Origin: Ruminococcus sp.
Lineage (GTDB): Bacteria; Bacillota; Clostridia; Oscillospirales; Ruminococcaceae
Direction: 5' to 3'
Assembly (NCBI RefSeq): GCF_016287535.1
Contig: NZ_JAEFAJ010000014.1
Span: forward strand, 1 to 64,000
Length of the DNA: 64,000 nucleotides
A program made the translations under genes and the position numbers. Positions 27,504-37,672 of this stretch are shown in pieces; position 1 is the first letter of the stretch, and every line of letters begins with the position of its first letter. The notes below the pieces were generated by a model, which did not search any database, was not told the DNA's origin, and saw only the letters and a list, made by a program, of their open reading frames with translations.

Positions 27504-28631
27504 ATGAAAAGTAAAGCAAACAATTCAACGGCTGCAGCGCCTGCGAAAAAGCGTGAATCCAATCTGGAGCTTTTTCGCATAATCACAATGCTGCTTATTG
27601 TTGCACATCATTATGTCGTGAACTCCGGACTGATGGCGGTCAATGGTCCGATAGAAGCTTCTCCGGCATCAAAGAACTCCCTGTTCCTTGTGCTGTTCGG
27701 AGCGTGGGGCAAGATAGGAATAAACTGCTTTGTGATGATAACCGGATATTTCATGTGCAAGTCGGAAATTACCGCCAAAAAGTTTGCAAAGCTTGTGGGA
27801 GAATGGCTGTTCTACCGCTATGCGATACACCTTATATTCGTAGCGGCAGGGTATGAGAAGCTGACTCCGAGAAGTATGATTGAGATCATTGTACCTGTGA
27901 CAAAGGTAGAGCAGAATTTTACAAGCTGTTTCGTTTTATTCTGGCTGTTTATCCCGTTCCTGAACAAGCTGATATCAGTGATAAGCGAAAGGCAGCATAT
28001 ATACCTGCTCCTGCTCACAGGTTTTACATATATTCTTTTCGGAACAGCTCACAGAGTGACTATGAACTATGTCACATGGTTCATGATAATATACATCATT
28101 GCTGCTTATATCAGGATATATCCTAAGAAATGGATGGATAACAATCTTATCTGCGGAGTTCTGCTGCTTGTATCAGTCGGATTGTCCGCCGCAAGCGTGT
28201 TCATATGTGCAAAGACCGGACATTCTGCGCACACGTTCGTAACTGATTCAAATACATTCCTTGCAGTTTCGGTAGGAGTATTTGCGTTCCTGTTTTTCAA
28301 GAATATACGTATTCCTTACAGCAGGCTTATCAATACCATTGCCGCATCTACATTTGGCGTGTTCTGTATCCATGCACACAGCGACACGATGAGACAGTGG
28401 TTATGGAAGGATAAACTTGATTGTATCGGTCACTATGGCGATAAGCTTATGCCGCTTTACGCTGTCGGATGTGTACTTGGTATTTTTGCGGTATGTGTTA
28501 TTATTGATATTATAAGGATAAATCTGATCGAGAAGCCTTTCTTTAAGTGGTGGGACAAGCACTGGAATAGTTTTGCTGAAGCATACAAGCTCAAAGAAGA
28601 CAGGATATTCAAAAAGCTGCATATTGATTGA
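27504..28631 (+). CDS. Acyltransferase 3 family membrane protein
   Basis: ESNLELFRIITMLLIVAHHYVVNSG, multiple TM helices. Confidence 0.85.
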   Translation: MKSKANNSTAAAPAKKRESNLELFRIITMLLIVAHHYVVNSGLMAVNGPIEASPASKNSLFLVLFGAWGKIGINCFVMITGYFMCKSEITAKKFAKLVGEWLFYRYAIHLIFVAAGYEKLTPRSMIEIIVPVTKVEQNFTSCFVLFWLFIPFLNKLISVISERQHIYLLLLTGFTYILFGTAHRVTMNYVTWFMIIYIIAAYIRIYPKKWMDNNLICGVLLLVSVGLSAASVFICAKTGHSAHTFVTDSNTFLAVSVGVFAFLFFKNIRIPYSRLINTIAASTFGVFCIHAHSDTMRQWLWKDKLDCIGHYGDKLMPLYAVGCVLGIFAVCVIIDIIRINLIEKPFFKWWDKHWNSFAEAYKLKEDRIFKKLHID

Positions 28632-28660
28632 GATCATCGGAATAGACGTATGGTATTATG

Positions 28661-28697
28661 AAAAAAGTACCTCCACACTGTGGAGGTACTTTTTAGT
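28661..28697 (+). terminator. Terminator, symmetric and possibly bidirectional
   Basis: AAAAAAGTACCTCCACACTGTGGAGGTACTTTTT between convergent genes. Confidence 0.9.
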
Positions 28698-28728
28698 TTA
28701 ATTCCAATGCAGATACGCTTATATGCTG

Positions 28729-29502
28729 TTATAAGACGTTATGTATGAATGCGTTTCCGTCGAGCCATTTTTTATTTGCTGTTGTTTCTGTAAATACTGC
28801 CGTTGCTGTTGAGTTTGCGGTGGTTCCTGTAACAGCAGTACCTCCGTTAAGAGCTGCAGCTACTGCAGCTGCAACAGCGTTTGCAGTATGGGCAGAACCG
28901 TCGCCTGTGTATGTGAATACAACAGGATAATATCCGCCGGCTGCTACAACGGCATCGGTATCGGTGTCGATCTCGTAGTATACAGCACTTGAGCTGAATG
29001 CGTCACCTGATGCGACTTTCGTGTAAGCAGTGCCGCTCTTGGTGTATATGCCGCTTGTTACCTTTCCGGCGAAGGTGTCGCTGTTTACGGCGACTTCTTT
29101 CATGACAGCGTAGGTACCGGCTGCAAGATATACGTCCTTGGCTTCAATAGTAGCCTTGACACGTGTATCCACCTCAGGTGTGCCTGTGATACCGAAGGAA
29201 AGTCCGGTTGTGTCGCTCTTGGTTCCGGGAGCTACGAGCATATCCTCATTTGAGCTCTCGACGCTTATCTCGGAATCTGTTGTGGAAGTTGTAGGAGTAT
29301 TGGTCGCACCATTGAGATAATTTTTCGAGAACAGATTTCCAGAGCCGGTAATAACAACGCCCCACTTGGCAACGCGGGCGTTACCACCTGCCGATCCCTT
29401 GCTGACATAATTTGCATATGTTCCGCTGACAGCACTTGTTGAAAGAAGAGTAGCGATAAACAGAACACTTGCAGCTCTTATAGCCTTGTTTCGTCTCATC
29501 AT
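28729..29502 (-). CDS. TasA/CalY-like or alternate signal-mediated exported protein (Ala/Thr/Val-rich)
   Basis: MMRRNKAIRAASVLFIATLLSTSAVSGTYANYVSKGSAGGNARVAKWGVVITG resembles SipW-dependent substrates; GGGGGG RBS before the Met. Confidence 0.55.
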   Translation of the reverse strand: MMRRNKAIRAASVLFIATLLSTSAVSGTYANYVSKGSAGGNARVAKWGVVITGSGNLFSKNYLNGATNTPTTSTTDSEISVESSNEDMLVAPGTKSDTTGLSFGITGTPEVDTRVKATIEAKDVYLAAGTYAVMKEVAVNSDTFAGKVTSGIYTKSGTAYTKVASGDAFSSSAVYYEIDTDTDAVVAAGGYYPVVFTYTGDGSAHTANAVAAAVAAALNGGTAVTGTTANSTATAVFTETTANKKWLDGNAFIHNVL

Positions 29503-29634
29503 TAGTCCCCCCTTAATTAAGGTAAAATGCATTTCGGCAGCTTATTCTCCCCTTTATGGCAAGCCATGGGGGAAGATATTTATATCCATCCCCGATGTGG
29601 CGGTCGAGGGAAGAATAACATAAATTTTGAAGGC

Positions 29635-29700
29635 TTATTGATCTTCTTTTTCTTTCGCGGCTTTCTGTGCCTTGAGCTCCTCAAGCTCGGTAAGAAGTGC
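29635..29700 (-). pseudogene. Possible 3' gene remnant
   Basis: Minus-strand frame ALLTELEELKAQKAAKEKEDQ* with no credible upstream ORF. Confidence 0.3.
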
Positions 29701-29870
29701 ATGGCATTGTTAATAAATTTTCGTCAGTTTCCACAGCGGGCATATATTGTCTTTTTTTCAGGTTGTACAAATTATTGTATGGACCATTTATAACATTTTT
29801 CACATTGTAAAACACTGATTTGATTATACAATGTGTAATTTTTAATACTTCTGCGCAAAAGCCTGCATAA

Positions 29871-29898
29871 AAAAGAGGACACTTTTGTGTCCTCTTTT
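29871..29898 (-). terminator. Terminator for the methyltransferase gene
   Basis: AAAAGAGGACACTTTTGTGTCCTCTTTT. Confidence 0.85.
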
Positions 29899-29905
29899 CT
29901 GAATA

Positions 29906-30646
29906 TTATTTTTTGTAAGGCGTTTCAAAAAACACGTCATCAAGTATATCCGAAAAAATACCGTTTTTACCGGTGCGTTTCAATACGAAAAATATAGATA
30001 CGCTAAGTGATGGCAGGCAGCGGCTGAGGCTGTTGCTCAATTTCGGCGGAAACGGATAAAAATTTGATCCGAAGAAATCAATGCATTTGAAATAGCCGCC
30101 TTTTTCTGCAAAATCAATAAAATCCTTCTTTGTGATGCCTCTTACATGAGGTCCGTACATTCTTATCGAGCTTGGTTGTCTGCCGGCAAGAAGGAGCAGT
30201 CTGTTATGAAGCGAAGCAAGATTAGGAACACCGGTTATACATATACCGTTTGGCTTTAATATACGGGATATTTCAGCGAAAATGTGGAATACCTCCTTGG
30301 TATGCTCCAGACACTGATTCATGATGACTATATCGAAAAGCTTATCCTGATACTGAAAACTGCCGTTTTCGATATCAGCCGATTCTACGGTTATCGCTTT
30401 TTCCCGGAGTGTTTTTAAATTTGGCTCATAACCTTCAATAGCATAGAGGCTGCTGTCCACACCGCGTTCGGCAAGAAGCCTGCTGCAATTTATAAGATCA
30501 TAGCCTTTGCCTGCGCCTATATCCAAAATATTTATTTGTTTCTTGCCTGTTTTTACGGCATACTGCACGACAGAATCAGCGATCCTGTCGCGTCCGTAAT
30601 TAAGAACTTCTGTACCGTGTTTAAGATCATAGAAAATATTCCGCAT
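29906..30646 (-). CDS. Class I SAM-dependent methyltransferase
   Basis: INILDIGAGKGYDLINCSRLLAERG...DIVIMNQCLEHTKEVFHIFAEISRILKPNGICITGVPN. Confidence 0.85.
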   Translation of the reverse strand: MRNIFYDLKHGTEVLNYGRDRIADSVVQYAVKTGKKQINILDIGAGKGYDLINCSRLLAERGVDSSLYAIEGYEPNLKTLREKAITVESADIENGSFQYQDKLFDIVIMNQCLEHTKEVFHIFAEISRILKPNGICITGVPNLASLHNRLLLLAGRQPSSIRMYGPHVRGITKKDFIDFAEKGGYFKCIDFFGSNFYPFPPKLSNSLSRCLPSLSVSIFFVLKRTGKNGIFSDILDDVFFETPYKK

Positions 30647-30837
30647 TTTTTTACCTTCTTAATTCAGATTGTTTTTGCCGGGTGTATACTGCTGTATCCG
30701 TAGAACCGATGAAATTATATCATAAACTGAAAAATAGTACAATATATTCGTGTTAAAATTTACAATTCAGTATTTTTTAGTTCATAATTCCTGCTCATGA
30801 ACCAAATGGCAGTCTGCGGACCGCAGATAAGCTTATA

Positions 30838-33800
30838 TTATTCCTGTTTTTTCAGCATTTCCTCCCAGTAAACACAGCCGAACTCCTGTTTTGACCAGCT
30901 TGCGAGGAAATCCAGTTTTGCTTTTATATGAGGATATTTTTTCAGCTCGTCAATAGTGAGCGATTTCATATTTCCGCTTGAAACGTCATACTCACATAAG
31001 AAAAGCTGTTCGATGAGAGTTGCTCTGTCTTCGTAAGGAGTTATCATGCTGTAATCCGAGATGAAGTAAGGAAAGTCATACTGTGGACTGCTGTTTTCCA
31101 GAGCATTGTAGAGAGTCGGAGCAGTGGTATCACTTCCGAGGTTTTCTGCATAATCGTCAAAACTGTTTGAATACTCAAATCCTTCCGGATCAAGTTTTTT
31201 CCACTCATATTCATCAGGTTCTCCATATTTATCAGAAATAAGATACTCAACTGAATGCCATATTTCATGATGCAGCGCGGGATCGGTCTCTGAGAGCCTG
31301 TTGCTTAATATGGCGATATCGTACCAGCCTCCCGTAGTATAAGCAACTCCGCCTGCCGTAAATGAAGAATACTCGTCAGACCTGAGTTCGCGCACAAGCG
31401 CTATACGCAGACCGCATTGTCCGTTCTCGCTCCTGAAATGGCTGAAGAAGCCTTCAGGATAAAGTGACAGTATCTTTCTGAGGTTCCTGACATTTTCAAG
31501 TTCGCACTGGACATAGTATTCATCGTTTGTTTCGGTGGACGCAAAAGAGTAGGAGGACGCGCTTTCCGAATTCTTCACTTCGTTGCCGACGAGTATGCGC
31601 ACACCGAATTCTTCTTCGAGCTTATCGGCTTCAGCACGTATTTCGCTGAAGCTTTCACCTGCCTCGACGGGCAGGTTCTTTTTATATTCCTTTATGTCTA
31701 CATTTTCAAGCTTTATATTGTAATTCAGCTTGTCAGGGTCTATACTTACAAGGATACTTCCGCCGCTGTAACTGTATGGACTGCTCATTGCGACTATCCA
31801 TTTATCGCTGTTCTCAAGATAACAGAAGCCATCGATACCCAGATCGTCTGCTTCCTTGAAATCTGCGTATGCGGCTGTACCGTTCCTCACATCAACAAAC
31901 ATGGGATTTCCGGTCCCGAACGTACCGTAGCAGCCTGCGAATAAATAATCGCTGCTGCGGCAGCCTGCGAATTTCAGCCAGTTGCTGTATTCAAGCGAGA
32001 GCTTATATGTTCTGACCGGATCATTTCCGCTGATATCAGCGACCTTGAAGACATAATCCCGGTCATTTCCGACAGAGTATACACCTGTATAGTTTTCTTT
32101 TGTCAGAAAAACGTCCTTATCGTCGTCAAAAACAGTTGTTATGAGCTTGCCGTCGGTTATGGAGTACAGCCCGAAGCTCAGACCGCTTTCATTGCTTTCC
32201 GATGGTTCTTCCGCTGCGAAAACGCAGTTTTCTGTTTTGTAAGATGAGACATTGGCATATTTTGAAAGTGACAGATATCTGCTTCTCTCGCCCTTCTCAT
32301 TTATCTTCATGAAACAGTTGTCGGTATTGTCGTTCCAGTATATGCAGTCATTGGTACTGTCGATATGAAAATACTTGTATCCTGAAGTACCGGTCTCCAC
32401 ATCATAAGGTTCATTTCCGCTGGCAGGGTACATTTTCAGTTTATAGCTGTTTTCGGAGTTCCATGGGTATGAAGCTGCGATAGTACCACTGCTGAACATT
32501 CCGATGACTTCCTGTTTTTTGTCGGCAAGAGGTACGGTTCTTACAGTTCTGTTACTGTCGGTATCAAATACATAGCATACGTTTTCGCCATTGTTATCGC
32601 ATCTGACGAGCACATTGCCGTCAGGACCTGCAATTATTTCTTTGATCCTGCCTTCCGCCTCAAATCCGTCGAATACATTTATTCCTGTAATGAACTCTTT
32701 TATGGACATGACCGTTCCGGTCTCGGTCGATGCGTATGAATAGTAGGAAAGAATTTTGGAAGCGTCAACGGCGTCTATGTAACCGTCCTTGTCAAGATCT
32801 GCCGCAAATCTCTGACCGGCGCTGAATTCTCCGTCCTCACCGGTGGAAATTCTTGCATAGTAAGCAAGTATCATTGAAGCGTCAACAGCGTCAACGATAC
32901 CGTTTTCATTTATATCCCCAAGAGGGTATTCGCTTGGAGCTTTACCGAGAGAGGTGAATTTATAACCGTTCTGTTTTGCGTATTCCTCTGCCCTTGAACC
33001 GTCATATCCGCATATAGTTCCGTTGTATTTTACGATTATGGAAGCGTCATTATCTTCCGGAAATATATATTCATTGCAAATCGTTTCGGGACCGCCGCTT
33101 ATAATGCATTCGGGGTTGAGTATAGTCACAGATTCAAGGGAAGCACAGTCTGCAAAAGCTGAAAAATCAATATACTCGATATTTTCGGGGATAACAACAT
33201 TCTTCAGTGAATCGCAGTCACGAAATTCATTCTGATTTATACATCTTGCTGAGCCTGAGACGGCAATGTCTTTAAGGGATTTGCAGCCTGAAAAAGTGCC
33301 GTTCCACTGACGCTTTACCCCATCGGGGAGATTTACGTCTGTCAGAGCTGAACAGCCATAGAAAGCGTTGGAACAAACAGATTCGATACTGTCAGGAAGA
33401 GTTACAGATCTTAGAAAGGTGTTTTCATGCTCTTTATAATCCGAATCGGTTTCCTTTTCAAAGCTGAACGCATATTCCGCGATACATTTTGTGCCGTCCT
33501 TTACGACTATCTCTGTAAGGTCGGGGGATTTGCCCTTGATCTGACAGAATACACTGCCGCAGTATACGGGACCGTCAGCCTGACTTTCCAGCCATGCGGT
33601 ACCCTGCATTACATTTTCTCCGAAGTATGTCACATTATCTGAGAAAGAGATATTTTTCAGGCTTGAGCAGTTTTCAAATGCTCTGGAGCTGATGACGTTT
33701 ACATTCTGCGGAAGTACCACATTATCGAGCATGACGCAGTTTTTAAAGGCTTCGTTTGATATGTACTGCATTTCGTCAGGAAATTCAATGCTTTCCAGTT

Positions 33801-35985
33801 CAACGCAGTCCTGAAATGCGTGGTAATTCACATTTTGTATGCTTGCGGGGATAATGAAGTTTTTATCCGGATACTTCTGAGGACAGCGCAGCAGTGAGTT
33901 ACCGTTTTTATCAAAGAATACTCCGTTGATGCTGCTGTAGTTCTCATTTGATTTTGAAACATTTATCGCTTCGAGGCTGCTGCAGCCGTCAAAGATATTT
34001 CCTATCTCCTTTACGGCAGCATGGATATTCAGAACTGTCATAGCCGAGCAGTTTAAGAACGCCATGCCGTCCACCGCGGTCACTGTATCAGGAATGGTAA
34101 AAACGCCTTCCAGACCGGTACAGCACTTTATGATGCTGTCCTTCTGAGCTGTATAAAGCACATTGTTCTCAAATGAAAAAGACTTGTTATCCTTATCGAT
34201 TTCGATATCAGATACATTCTGCAGATGATCGAACAGACCTCCGATCTTGGTTATACCTGCGGGTATCTTTACGGTCTTTATCTTTTCAGCGTTCGGGATA
34301 TTTGCATAGCGGGATACTTCTGTTACCGGTATACCATTTATGGTATCGGGGATCTCAAGTACCTCACTGTCGCCAAGATATCCTGTGATCATGATGAATT
34401 TTCCGTAATTGAACCATTCCCATGTTCCGTCGTTCCCGAATTCGGGAGTTGTATAGATAAGCTCATCAGGGTTTGTACCCAGTGAAAAGAATTTATAACC
34501 TTTCCTCTCCGCATAGCTCTGAGCTGTTGAGCCTGTATACCCTAATATGGTTCCGTTGAATGGCTCTGTATCGTTTTGAGATTCAAGGGGCTCATCGAGC
34601 ATACAGTAACTGTATTCAACAGTAAAGTATTTCAGAGAGCCGCAGTTTGCAAAGGAGCCGTATCCGACATTTGTGATATTCTCCGGCAATACTGCCCTTG
34701 TGAGTGAGCGGCATGAGGCAAATGTTCCCTGCTGTATTGATTTCAGTGACGTGGGGATATGTATTTCCTCAAGAGCTTGACAGTCCGCGAAAGCCATTTC
34801 GCCTATATTTTCGATACTGTCCGGGAGATTTATGCTCTTCAGGTTCTCGCAGCCGTAAAAAGCCTTTTCGCCGATATATCTGACACTGTCGGGAAGAGTC
34901 ATGGAAATGAGGTTAAGGTCGCCTTGGGCGTTTTCGCTCAGACCGTTATCAAGAGCGTTGCTGCATATTCCGACAGTTCCTTCCTTTACGGTTATTCTTG
35001 AATCCTCAGGCAGAGAGCCTTTCAGCTTATAAAGCACAGAACCTGTATATACCAGTCCGTCCGGCTGTGACTCGAACCATGGTGTGCCTGCAACAGCCCA
35101 TTTTCCGACTTCAAATGTTTCAGGTGAGAAAGCTATATCCGAAAGGCATGAACAGTCCCGGAATGCGGCTTCACCTATCCTGACGACACTGTCAGGTATA
35201 ACGATATCGTTAAGCCTGCCGCAGCAGGCAAAAGCGCAGCTGCCGATCAGTTCGACACCGTAGGGGATTTTCAGATTTTCAAGGTTATTGGCTCCCTCAA
35301 ATGCGCCGGCTGATATTTCCTTTACGCTTTCCGGGACCGAATAACTGCTGTTCTCGTTTCCCGGCGGATATTGGAACAGCTTTTCCCCGTATTTGTCGAA
35401 CAGAACTCCGTCAATGCTGCTGTAGTACTTATTGTTTTCGCCGGCATTTATGCCTTTCAGTTTGCAGCAGCCTGCAAAGGCTGATTTTTCAAGGCGAATG
35501 ACAGTATCGGGAATAGTGAATTCTCCCTCGGCGGAAGTGACGCATCTCAGCAGAGCTGTCCTGTCTGCCGAATAAACGGCACAGTCCTCGAATATAAAGC
35601 TTTTATTGTCTTTGTCTATATCGACTGCTTCAAGATTCCTGCATATGCCTAAAGCTCCGTTAAGCTCTGTCACTGTTGCCGGTATATGCAGTGACCTGAC
35701 AAGCTCCTTGCTGTATTCAAAGCATGACGCGTTCAAAGCAGTAACGGGCAGACCGTTTATCTGCTCCGGAATGCTGACATCATTCTTTTTTCCTGAATAG
35801 CGGAAGAGCTCGATATGATCTCCGCAGTTGTTCCAGTTCCATGTATTATCGTATTCCGCGGCGGCAGAAACTTCAATTCCGGACGGGTAAGGAGTTCCTG
35901 AGGCTCTGGTAATTATAAAGCTGCTGTTTATTGTTGCTAAAGTGATTATTGCAGCACTGGCAAAGCTTAAAAACCGTTTTTTCAT
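30838..35985 (-). CDS. Secreted 1715-aa protein: two BspA-type LRR_5 blocks, internal dockerin (~32725-32930), propeller-like region, C-terminal HEIWH zinc-peptidase-like domain
   Basis: Repeats such as VTLPDSVRYIGEKAFYGCENLKSINLPDSIENIGEMAF; GDINENGIVDAVDASMILAYYARIST...DLDKDGYIDAVDASKILSYYSYAST; PALHHEIWHSVEYLI...DYSMITPYEDRATLIEQLF. Confidence 0.85.
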   Translation of the reverse strand: MKKRFLSFASAAIITLATINSSFIITRASGTPYPSGIEVSAAAEYDNTWNWNNCGDHIELFRYSGKKNDVSIPEQINGLPVTALNASCFEYSKELVRSLHIPATVTELNGALGICRNLEAVDIDKDNKSFIFEDCAVYSADRTALLRCVTSAEGEFTIPDTVIRLEKSAFAGCCKLKGINAGENNKYYSSIDGVLFDKYGEKLFQYPPGNENSSYSVPESVKEISAGAFEGANNLENLKIPYGVELIGSCAFACCGRLNDIVIPDSVVRIGEAAFRDCSCLSDIAFSPETFEVGKWAVAGTPWFESQPDGLVYTGSVLYKLKGSLPEDSRITVKEGTVGICSNALDNGLSENAQGDLNLISMTLPDSVRYIGEKAFYGCENLKSINLPDSIENIGEMAFADCQALEEIHIPTSLKSIQQGTFASCRSLTRAVLPENITNVGYGSFANCGSLKYFTVEYSYCMLDEPLESQNDTEPFNGTILGYTGSTAQSYAERKGYKFFSLGTNPDELIYTTPEFGNDGTWEWFNYGKFIMITGYLGDSEVLEIPDTINGIPVTEVSRYANIPNAEKIKTVKIPAGITKIGGLFDHLQNVSDIEIDKDNKSFSFENNVLYTAQKDSIIKCCTGLEGVFTIPDTVTAVDGMAFLNCSAMTVLNIHAAVKEIGNIFDGCSSLEAINVSKSNENYSSINGVFFDKNGNSLLRCPQKYPDKNFIIPASIQNVNYHAFQDCVELESIEFPDEMQYISNEAFKNCVMLDNVVLPQNVNVISSRAFENCSSLKNISFSDNVTYFGENVMQGTAWLESQADGPVYCGSVFCQIKGKSPDLTEIVVKDGTKCIAEYAFSFEKETDSDYKEHENTFLRSVTLPDSIESVCSNAFYGCSALTDVNLPDGVKRQWNGTFSGCKSLKDIAVSGSARCINQNEFRDCDSLKNVVIPENIEYIDFSAFADCASLESVTILNPECIISGGPETICNEYIFPEDNDASIIVKYNGTICGYDGSRAEEYAKQNGYKFTSLGKAPSEYPLGDINENGIVDAVDASMILAYYARISTGEDGEFSAGQRFAADLDKDGYIDAVDASKILSYYSYASTETGTVMSIKEFITGINVFDGFEAEGRIKEIIAGPDGNVLVRCDNNGENVCYVFDTDSNRTVRTVPLADKKQEVIGMFSSGTIAASYPWNSENSYKLKMYPASGNEPYDVETGTSGYKYFHIDSTNDCIYWNDNTDNCFMKINEKGERSRYLSLSKYANVSSYKTENCVFAAEEPSESNESGLSFGLYSITDGKLITTVFDDDKDVFLTKENYTGVYSVGNDRDYVFKVADISGNDPVRTYKLSLEYSNWLKFAGCRSSDYLFAGCYGTFGTGNPMFVDVRNGTAAYADFKEADDLGIDGFCYLENSDKWIVAMSSPYSYSGGSILVSIDPDKLNYNIKLENVDIKEYKKNLPVEAGESFSEIRAEADKLEEEFGVRILVGNEVKNSESASSYSFASTETNDEYYVQCELENVRNLRKILSLYPEGFFSHFRSENGQCGLRIALVRELRSDEYSSFTAGGVAYTTGGWYDIAILSNRLSETDPALHHEIWHSVEYLISDKYGEPDEYEWKKLDPEGFEYSNSFDDYAENLGSDTTAPTLYNALENSSPQYDFPYFISDYSMITPYEDRATLIEQLFLCEYDVSSGNMKSLTIDELKKYPHIKAKLDFLASWSKQEFGCVYWEEMLKKQE

Positions 35986-36094
35986 AATGTTCCTCCCAAA
36001 AAATGCTTTTGATATGTTATGATTCTTGATACATATATTGTTTTAAGTATAACATACCTGCACTTGTAAATCAAGACGGAATCAATAAACAGCA

Positions 36095-36135
36095 AAGAGG
36101 TCCCCTGAAAGAATTTTTCAGGGAACCTCTTAGGT
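36095..36135 (-). terminator. Terminator of the Thr-rich dockerin gene
   Basis: AAGAGGTCCCCTGAAAGAATTTTTCAGGGAACCTCTT inverted repeat. Confidence 0.7.
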
Positions 36136-36154
36136 TTTAAAATATCATATTATC

Positions 36155-37372
36155 TCATGACAGAGGTATGACCGGAAGTTCAATGGGTTGGGTCTGGTCT
36201 GAATCCGGTATGGTAATGTTCTGATCGTCTGCCTGTTCATCGGAGCTTGTTCCGTTAAGGAACTCGGCTAATGATTTTACTTTGCCCTCTGCAGTGGAAG
36301 CGTAAGCATAGTATGCAAGCATATTTGAAGCGTCAACAGCGTTTACCTGACCGTCGTTGTTTACGTCGGCTGCTTTTTTCTGGCTTTCGGTATATCCTTC
36401 TTCCTGATTTGTGGAAATACGTGCGTAGTACGCAAGAACGGAAGAAGCGTCAACAGCGTCGATTATTCCGTTGCCGTCAATATCGCCAAGCTCGTTTGTT
36501 TCAGGCTGTGTGGTTGTAGTAGTGCCTGAAGCAGTAGCAGTAACCTGTGAAGTCGTGGTGGTTGCGGCGCTTGAAGTAGTAGTTGTCGCCTGTGAAGTTG
36601 TAGTGGTTTCAGCACTTGAAGTAGTAGTTGTCGCCTGTGAAGTCGTGGTGGTTGCGGCGCTTGAAGTAGTAGTTGTCGCCTGTGAGGTCGTAGAGGTCTC
36701 AGCGCTTGAAGTAGTAGTTGTCGCCTGTGAAGTCGTAGTGGTCTCAGCGCTTGAAGTAGTAGTTGTCGCCTGTGAGGTCGTAGAGGTCTCAGCGCTTGAA
36801 GTAGTAGTATCTGGAGTGGTATTGCCTGATGTAGTTGTAGTGGTTGCTGTTGTTGTGGCAGGAGTAGTAGCTGCTGTGGTCGTCTCATCAAATACACCGT
36901 CTATAGCGGCGGTTATTTCATCAAGTGCGGCATTACGTGTGTTTACTGCAAAAAAGACTGCATCGAGACGTTTCAGTACCTCGATTCCGGTCGGCAGTGT
37001 CAACGCTATTGTCGGGTCGAGCGTGGCAGCGTCGACAACATTCAGACCTATAACGATTTTGTCACGGCAGGCAACCGGCTTGGAATCAATATACTTCAGA
37101 GTGTATGAACCCGGATTGCTCGTAAGCTCTTCAAAAGCCTCCTTGCTCAGAGTCACCTCAGCGGCGCGGACAAGAGAGTCCGGAACATAGTCGTCTTTTA
37201 TTGTTGCTGAGTCAGAGGCATACCTCTGCATCTCCGCGTCAATGCTTATCACCGTAACTTCAGCGGTATTGCCATATTGTCCGGATATCCTGTTCTCTGC
37301 CGAAGCACAGACAGCTGTCACGGAATTGAACGCGATAACTGCGGATAAAACAGACGGGATTAATTTCTTCAT
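36155..37372 (-). CDS. Secreted dockerin protein with short N-terminal domain and Thr-rich 15-aa repeat linker
   Basis: Signal peptide; TTTTSSAETTTTSQA repeats; GDIDGNGIIDAVDASSVLAYYARIST...DVNNDGQVNAVDASNMLAYYAYAST. Confidence 0.85.
   Translation of the reverse strand: MKKLIPSVLSAVIAFNSVTAVCASAENRISGQYGNTAEVTVISIDAEMQRYASDSATIKDDYVPDSLVRAAEVTLSKEAFEELTSNPGSYTLKYIDSKPVACRDKIVIGLNVVDAATLDPTIALTLPTGIEVLKRLDAVFFAVNTRNAALDEITAAIDGVFDETTTAATTPATTTATTTTTSGNTTPDTTTSSAETSTTSQATTTTSSAETTTTSQATTTTSSAETSTTSQATTTTSSAATTTTSQATTTTSSAETTTTSQATTTTSSAATTTTSQVTATASGTTTTTQPETNELGDIDGNGIIDAVDASSVLAYYARISTNQEEGYTESQKKAADVNNDGQVNAVDASNMLAYYAYASTAEGKVKSLAEFLNGTSSDEQADDQNITIPDSDQTQPIELPVIPLS
36535..36805. repeat. 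45-bp minisatellite, about 6 units
   Basis: Repeated gcgcttgaagtagtagttgtcgcctgtgaagtcgtagtggtctca units encoding (T)TTTSSA(E/A)T(T/S)TTSQ(A). Confidence 0.85.
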
Positions 37373-37672
37373 TTCTGTGTACCTCCTTAAAAATTCAGGT
37401 TTATAATGATTAATGTCTGCTAACGATTGATGATCACGTAAATTGTATCACTTAAACATATAAATGTCAATACGATTTGATGAATTTGGCAATAATTGGG
37501 GAGATACAGGCGCAGAACGTAAGGCTCCGGCAGTATCATTTCAGGATAACTGACATTCAGAGATCTTATTATTGCTTGAAACGCCGGCAAAGCTGTGATA
37601 TAATCAGTATATGAACTCATAACAGAGCGAAGCACTGCATCGCAGTACATGATATAACAAAGGAAGATGTCC

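Noticed and set aside
36535-36805. CRISPR-like periodic repeats
   Set aside because: The 45-bp units are contiguous and in frame with no unique spacers; this is a coding minisatellite.
36471-37190. 239-aa plus-strand ORF (VVVVACEVVVVSALEVVV...)
   Set aside because: Antisense shadow of the Thr-rich repeat linker of the 36155-37372 gene.
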